Positions 59,836 to 64,000 of a DNA stretch of 64,000 bases are shown one piece after another. The notes beneath the pieces were generated by a model, which was not told the DNA's origin, did no database searches, and saw nothing but the letters and a program-made list of their open reading frames with translations. The DNA is from Agromyces sp. SYSU T00194. Its GTDB lineage: Bacteria; Actinomycetota; Actinomycetes; Actinomycetales; Microbacteriaceae. The translations under genes were made by a program, and so were the position numbers. Each line of letters starts with the position of its first letter. The stretch's first letter is position 1. Location of the stretch: the NCBI RefSeq assembly GCF_040496035.1, contig NZ_JBEPJZ010000001.1, positions 372,001 through 436,000 of the forward strand, written 5' to 3'.

Positions 59836-60297
59836 ATGGGGGAGACGAGTGCGGGCATCCTGCTGCATCGGCGGGGGCCGACCGGCGTCGAGGTGTACCT
59901 CGGCCACATGGGCGGCCCGTTCTGGCAGGGCAGGGACGCCGCGGCCTGGACGATCCCCAAGGGCACCTTCACCGACGAGGAGCCGCTCGACGCCGCGCTG
60001 CGGGAGTTCGAGGAGGAGATCGGGTTCGCGGCGCCCGAGGTGACGTACCGCGAGCTGGGCCGGTTCCGGTACAGCTCGGGGAAGGTCGTCACGGTCTTCG
60101 CGGGCGAGTCCGACTTCGATCCGGGTCCGGTGCGCAGCAACACCTTCGAGCTGGAGTGGCCGCCGCGCTCGGGTCGGCGGCAGGCGTTCCCCGAGCTCGA
60201 CGACGCGCGCTGGGTGCCGATCGCCCACGCGCGCGAGCTGCTCGTCCGGGGGCAGCGGCCCGCGCTCGACGCGCTGCTCGCCCTGCTCGAGGCCTGA
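59836..60297 (+). CDS. NUDIX hydrolase
   Basis: 153 aa. NUDIX box from GTFTDEEPLDAALREFEEEIGF (about residues 43-64) with the REFEEEIG core. N-terminal SAGILLHRRGPTGVEVYLGHMGGPFW and WTIPKG are those of the diadenosine-polyphosphate/ MutT-like group. Hydrolyses a nucleoside-diphosphate-linked substrate. ATG 59836. Confidence 0.93.
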   Translation: MGETSAGILLHRRGPTGVEVYLGHMGGPFWQGRDAAAWTIPKGTFTDEEPLDAALREFEEEIGFAAPEVTYRELGRFRYSSGKVVTVFAGESDFDPGPVRSNTFELEWPPRSGRRQAFPELDDARWVPIAHARELLVRGQRPALDALLALLEA

Positions 60298-60380
60298 CCC
60301 CCTTGCCGGGTGTCGGCGGCGGGGAGCATGATCGCATCGGATGCCGCGGGGGCGGCACCGCGAACAGGAGGCGTCAGGCC

Positions 60381-60809
60381 ATGTCCATCCTCAATCCGTA
60401 CCTCAGCTTCGACGGCGTCGCCCGCGAGGCGATGGAGTTCTACCGGTCGGTCTTCGGCGGCGAGCTCACCACGAGCACCTTCCGCGACTTCCACATGGAG
60501 GACCTGCCGGAGGACGAGCTCGACGGCATCATGCACGCCCAGCTGACGACCCCGTCGGGTTTCACGCTCATGGGCGCCGACGCCCCGTCGACCATGGGGC
60601 CGGCCTCGCCCAACGGGCAGATCTCGCTGTCGGGCGAAGCCGACGAGGAGGCGGACCTGCGGGGCTGGTTCGCGGGACTCGCCGAGGGCGGCTCGGTCGA
60701 CATGCCGCTCGACGTCGCCCCGTGGGGCGACGCGTTCGGGCAGGTGACCGATCGCTACGGCGTGACCTGGTACGTGAACCTCGCAGGGCCCGGCAGCCAG
60801 GCGGGCTGA
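60381..60809 (+). CDS. VOC-family protein (PhnB-like)
   Basis: 142 aa. Glyoxalase/bleomycin-resistance fold of the PhnB/YjdN type: NPYLSFDGVAREAMEFYRSVFGG start and DRYGVTWYVNL at the end. Role unknown; relatives include 3-demethylubiquinone-like sequences and resistance proteins. CAGGAG precedes ATG 60381. Confidence 0.9.
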   Translation: MSILNPYLSFDGVAREAMEFYRSVFGGELTTSTFRDFHMEDLPEDELDGIMHAQLTTPSGFTLMGADAPSTMGPASPNGQISLSGEADEEADLRGWFAGLAEGGSVDMPLDVAPWGDAFGQVTDRYGVTWYVNLAGPGSQAG

Positions 60810-60825
60810 GGCCGCACGCCCCCGC

Positions 60826-61788
60826 TCAGACGAGCGGGATGCCCCGGCGGACGCGTCGGTCGAGGTCGGCGAGCAGCAGGTTGAACGGCACCTCGCGCAG
60901 CGGGCGGGGGGACAGCGCGACGATGCCGCTGCAGGCGGCGAGGAACCGGTCGAAGCGGCGCTGGCGCTGCGCGTCCCAGTCCCAGCGCATCTCGTCGCGG
61001 AACCGCTGCGGCAGGAAGCCGGTCGCGAGCAGCATGGCGACGTCGTTCACCGGCTTCGCCAGCAGCTTCGGCAGGTCGTCCTGCCGCACCAGGTCGTTCA
61101 GGTACTGTCGCACGGCGTCGTCGATGTGCACCTCGTCGAGGGCGTCGTTCCAGTAGCGCTCGAACGCGGCGAGGTCCTCCGGCCACTGGTCGGGGTGCAC
61201 CTGCAGGGTCGTGCCGAGCACCGCACCCGCCCGATAGTGCGCCTCGGCCTGCTCGGGTGTCATCTCGCCGATGAACCGGTGCCAGACGTCGACGCCGCCC
61301 TTGTACAGGCACGCGGCCACCCAGAGCTGCAGGTCGCGGTTGAACGCGTTGTACTTCACCGGGCTCTCGGGCGTGGAGCGCACCTGTCGGTGGGAGCCGT
61401 CGACCGCCGCGCGGTAGACGGACTTCTGCGCGTCGGTGCCGCGGTAGGCGACGGCGAGGTACGTGAAGGTCGTGCGTGCGCGCTTGACCGGGTGCAGGTC
61501 GGCGCGGCCGCCCTCGACCCGGGACTCGGCGACGCCGTGCCCGACGCCCGGACGGGCGAGCTGCATGATGACGTTGGCTCGTCCCGCGAGCAGCGTCACC
61601 CACATGAGCCCGTCGCGGAACTCGGGCGCCCGGCGCTCCCAGATGCGCCGCTGCCACCGCGGTCGGGGCACCACCGGCATGAACACGGACTCGCCCGCCC
61701 CGCGGACCGCCGCGACCGCGGTCGCCGCCGCGGCCCCGAGCGCGGTCGCCGCCTGCACGGCCCGGCCGGACTCCTGCTCCACGGTCAT
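60826..61788 (-). CDS. Oxygenase MpaB-family (DUF2236) protein
   Basis: 320 aa. DUF2236/latex-clearing-protein relative: residues GLMWVTLLAGRANVIMQLARPGVGHGVAES hold the R-A-N-x-I-x-Q-L segment, and FTYLAVAYRGTDAQKS...HRQV and FNRDLQLWVAACLYKG follow, with His residues for heme coordination in the wider family. Mostly heme-binding oxygenases or of unknown role. Here no secretion signal. GAGGGAG precedes ATG 61788. The gap 61789-62013 shows no gene; it has CGAT-GTTA-ATCG at 61818-61830 as the only dyad. Confidence 0.85.
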   Translation of the reverse strand: MTVEQESGRAVQAATALGAAAATAVAAVRGAGESVFMPVVPRPRWQRRIWERRAPEFRDGLMWVTLLAGRANVIMQLARPGVGHGVAESRVEGGRADLHPVKRARTTFTYLAVAYRGTDAQKSVYRAAVDGSHRQVRSTPESPVKYNAFNRDLQLWVAACLYKGGVDVWHRFIGEMTPEQAEAHYRAGAVLGTTLQVHPDQWPEDLAAFERYWNDALDEVHIDDAVRQYLNDLVRQDDLPKLLAKPVNDVAMLLATGFLPQRFRDEMRWDWDAQRQRRFDRFLAACSGIVALSPRPLREVPFNLLLADLDRRVRRGIPLV

Positions 61789-62013
61789 CGTGCACTCCCT
61801 CGCGCGTCGTCCTGCATCACGATGTTAATCGAGATTCGCAGGCTTGGCGAGCCCCGCACGCGCGCTGCGCGTGCCGGACCCGGACCGGACGGACCCGCGA
61901 ACGCCTCCGGAACGCGGAGCGGATGCATGCGGCCGCCACAGGCGAGGCATAGGAAGCGCATAGCGGCGCCGGGCTGAATGGGGGCACACCCCGAGCAGAA
62001 CCCGGAGAACCAC

Positions 62014-62655
62014 GTGCAGCAGCTCCTCGTCATCGCGATCGACCTGGTCGCCATCACCGTCCTCGCCTTCGGCGTCTACTTCCCCCGCCACCGCCGGCGC
62101 GACCTCGTGGTCGCGTTCATCGGCGTCAACGTCGGCGTGGTGGCCGTCTCGATGGTGCTCGGCTCGACGACCATCGGCGCGGGCCTCGGCCTGGGCCTGT
62201 TCGGCGTGCTGTCGATCATCCGGCTCCGGTCGCGCGAGATCGAGCAGCACGAGGTGGCCTACTACTTCGCCTCGCTCGCCCTCGGCCTCATCGCCGGGCT
62301 CGGCGGCACCGCCGACTGGATCACGGGCGGCCTCATGGCGCTCGTCGTCGGCGCCATGTTCCTCGGCGACCACCCCGGCCTCCTGCGCCGCTACCGCCAG
62401 CAGACGGTGGTGCTCGACCGGGCGGTGACGGATGCGGCGGAGCTCGACCGCACCCTCGAGGAGCTGCTCGGCGGGCGCGTGCACCGCGCCACGGTGCTCC
62501 GGCTCGACCTCGTCAACGACACCACGCAGGTGGACGTGCGGTACGAGGTCGCCCGCGACGGCCGCCGAGCCGCGGGACCCACCGCGCGTGCCGCCGTCGC
62601 GACCGACACCGACCGCCTCGCGACCGCGGCCGAGCTCGCCGAGGTGCGCCGGTGA
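62014..62655 (+). CDS. DUF4956 membrane protein
   Basis: 213 aa from GTG 62014, chosen because GGAG lies 7 bp upstream and the first membrane helix (QQLLVIAIDLVAITVLAFGVYF) starts there; ATG 61978 is the alternative. Four membrane segments, then a cytosolic C-terminal domain (about 130-213). DUF4956 proteins are regularly encoded beside VTC-domain proteins, as here with a 4-bp overlap (GTGA). Role unknown; a membrane partner of the VTC protein is likely. Confidence 0.85.
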   Translation: MQQLLVIAIDLVAITVLAFGVYFPRHRRRDLVVAFIGVNVGVVAVSMVLGSTTIGAGLGLGLFGVLSIIRLRSREIEQHEVAYYFASLALGLIAGLGGTADWITGGLMALVVGAMFLGDHPGLLRRYRQQTVVLDRAVTDAAELDRTLEELLGGRVHRATVLRLDLVNDTTQVDVRYEVARDGRRAAGPTARAAVATDTDRLATAAELAEVRR

Positions 62656-63506
62656 CCGCGGCGACGCGGGCCACCGCCGGCGCGCTGCGCCCGATCTCGC
62701 TCGACGAGCTCAACGCCGCCGCCGCACTGCAGACCCGCGTCGACCGCAAGTACGTGCTCGGACGCGACCGCCTCGGCGAGGTCCTGACCGGACTGGACCG
62801 CGACACCCGCGTGCTCGAGATCGACGGCGAGCGCCGCAGCCGGTACGAATCGGTCTACTTCGACACCCCCGAGCTCACGAGCTACCTGCTCGCCGCCCGT
62901 GGACGGCGGCGCCGGTTCAAGATCCGCACCCGGCACTACGTCGACGTCGGCACCAGCTTCCTGGAGGTCAAGACCCGAGGCGGCCGCAGCCTCACGGTGA
63001 AGGACCGGATCGAGTACGACGGCGTCGACACCGAGACGCTCAGCCCGGAGGGCGCCGCCTACGCGGCATCCGTCTTCGCCGAGGTCGGCATCGACGCGCC
63101 CGGCCGGCCCTTCGCGCCCGTGCTGACGACGGCCTACCGCCGCACGACACTGCTGCTCGCCGACGGCGCGAGCCGCGCGACCGTCGACGTCGACCTCGCC
63201 TGGATCGACCACGGCGGGCACGAGCACTTCGCCCGGCGCCTCGAGCTGCCGGACGCGGTGATCGTCGAGACGAAGTCGGCGGGACAGGCGAGCGAGCTCG
63301 ACCGCCTGCTGTGGGCGCGCGGGCACCGCCCGACGTCCATCTCGAAGTTCGGCACGGGGCTCGCGGCGCTGCGCCCGGGACTCCCCCGCAACAAGTGGTC
63401 GCGCGTGCTGCGCCACCACTTCGACCCCCACGCCACCCGCACCACCGACGACGCCCGCACGGGCGCGCACGACCCCGCGCACACCCCCACGAGGAGCACC
63501 CGATGA
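62652..63506 (+). CDS. VTC-domain (polyphosphate polymerase-like) protein
   Basis: 284 aa from GTG 62652. CYTH/VTC tunnel-fold: RVDRKYVLGRDRLGEVL (basic entry), YESVYFDTPELTSYLLAARGRRRRFKIRTR split over two strands, FLEVKTRGGRSLTVKDRI with the E-x-K motif, RRTTLLLADG, DVDLAW, IVETKSAGQASELDRLL and SISKFGTGL near the end. In yeast this domain makes polyphosphate from ATP; in bacteria the function is mostly untested. Coupled to the DUF4956 gene and to the next lipoprotein (ATGA). Confidence 0.9.
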   Translation: MTAATRATAGALRPISLDELNAAAALQTRVDRKYVLGRDRLGEVLTGLDRDTRVLEIDGERRSRYESVYFDTPELTSYLLAARGRRRRFKIRTRHYVDVGTSFLEVKTRGGRSLTVKDRIEYDGVDTETLSPEGAAYAASVFAEVGIDAPGRPFAPVLTTAYRRTTLLLADGASRATVDVDLAWIDHGGHEHFARRLELPDAVIVETKSAGQASELDRLLWARGHRPTSISKFGTGLAALRPGLPRNKWSRVLRHHFDPHATRTTDDARTGAHDPAHTPTRSTR

Positions 63507-64000
63507 CCGCCCACGACCGCGACCGGCCCGAGTCGACCCCGACCGGGGGCCGCCGCGCGCGGACGATGCTCCGCCGCCCCGCCGTGCTGCTGCCGCTCGT
63601 GCTGACCGGTACGCTGCTCGCCGGCTGCACCGCGACCGCCGCGACCGACGCGTTCGGCACGACGAGCTCGACCGACGACACCGCGACCGCCGAGACCGTC
63701 TCGGTCGACGTGGGCCAGACCGCCGCCGAGGCGCTGGCCGAGAACCAGGAGTCGCACGCGAGCGACGACGACGCCGAGTACGACGAGGCGGACGTCGTCG
63801 ACGTGACCCTCGACGGCGACTCGGCCGAGGTGTCGGGCGGCGACGCGGACGCGGTCACCGTGAGCGACGGGACCGTGACGATCACCGCCGGCGGCACCTA
63901 CCGCCTGCGCGGCGAGTACCGCGGCGGCGTCGTCGTCGCGGCCGGCGACGACGACACGGTGCAGCTGATCCTCGACGGGGTCGACATCGCCGACGACTCC
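63503..64000 (+). CDS. Lipoprotein with carbohydrate-binding (DUF4353/Cthe_2159-like) domain, partial
   Basis: First 166 residues of a gene cut by the right edge. Basic N-terminus, hydrophobic segment and lipobox LLAGC (Cys42), a Ser/Thr/Asp-rich linker, and then the start of a beta-helix: VTVSDGTVTITAGGTYRLRGEYRGG and VQLILDGVDI, the repeat style of DUF4353 carbohydrate-binding proteins. ATG 63503 overlaps the VTC stop (63504-63506); GAGGAG precedes it. The DUF4956-VTC-DUF4353 set recurs in actinobacteria and firmicutes, often with CotH. Confidence 0.8.
   Translation, partial: MTAHDRDRPESTPTGGRRARTMLRRPAVLLPLVLTGTLLAGCTATAATDAFGTTSSTDDTATAETVSVDVGQTAAEALAENQESHASDDDAEYDEADVVDVTLDGDSAEVSGGDADAVTVSDGTVTITAGGTYRLRGEYRGGVVVAAGDDDTVQLILDGVDIADDS

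Overview
The window is very G+C-rich, densely packed chromosomal DNA from an actinobacterium. Gene families (F420-dependent glucose-6-phosphate dehydrogenase, a SigK/RskA-type sigma/anti-sigma pair, the YcnI-CopC pair, phosphoketolase, an actinobacterial DUF3516-type helicase), frequent GTG starts, 4-bp ATGA/GTGA overlaps and tRNAs mostly without encoded CCA point to a soil-type Microbacteriaceae (Agromyces/Microbacterium-like). That assignment is an inference from gene content, not from a search.

Layout. 1-900: the N-terminus of a secreted coiled-coil protein (probable cell-wall hydrolase) running off the left edge, then tRNA-Glu, tRNA-Asp and tRNA-Phe with two good terminators. 935-2612: L-serine ammonia-lyase behind a tandem glycine riboswitch. 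About 3.3-23.3 kb: a catabolic island. It holds a UbiD-type decarboxylase, a SsuABC/TauABC-like importer, a luciferase-like oxidoreductase with an MmgE/PrpD protein, UbiX (which makes the prenyl-FMN that UbiD needs), a split-barrel-like protein, an RpiR-type regulator, an MFS carrier, and a tightly overlapping eight-gene minus-strand operon: ThDP enzyme, aldehyde dehydrogenase, two class III CoA-transferases, enoyl-CoA hydratase, thiolase-fold protein without the nucleophilic cysteine, its OB-fold/zinc-ribbon partner, MFS carrier. Just upstream of the operon lies fgd, which reduces F420. Read together: import, CoA activation by a two-subunit transferase, hydration, retro-aldol cleavage, aldehyde oxidation, plus a UbiD decarboxylation and F420 chemistry. 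The substrate is unknown.

About 23.4-34.9 kb is mostly housekeeping: non-specific nuclease, small alarmone synthetase, transporters, proline iminopeptidase, malate dehydrogenase, acyl-CoA oxidase, RecQ. 35-37 kb is a copper-type YcnI/CopC operon with a membrane protein. 37-45 kb: secreted 5'-nucleotidase, DMT transporter, SKI2-like helicase, AEC transporter, aldo/keto reductase. 46-49.4 kb: phosphoketolase and gluconokinase, convergent, separated by a repeat-rich gap with a long inverted repeat. 49.5-61.8 kb: aldo/keto reductase, BCCT carrier, cold-shock protein, fatty-acid desaturase, epimerase, SigK/RskA pair, TauE, YceI, small hydrolases, NUDIX, VOC and MpaB-family proteins. 62-64 kb: a DUF4956 / VTC-domain / carbohydrate-binding lipoprotein operon that runs off the right edge.

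Two AT-rich dyads of the ATGCAAT/ATTGCAT type, one on the fgd start codon and one abutting the yceI start codon, stand out in this G+C-rich DNA. No CRISPR array, insertion sequence, integrase or prophage gene was seen.
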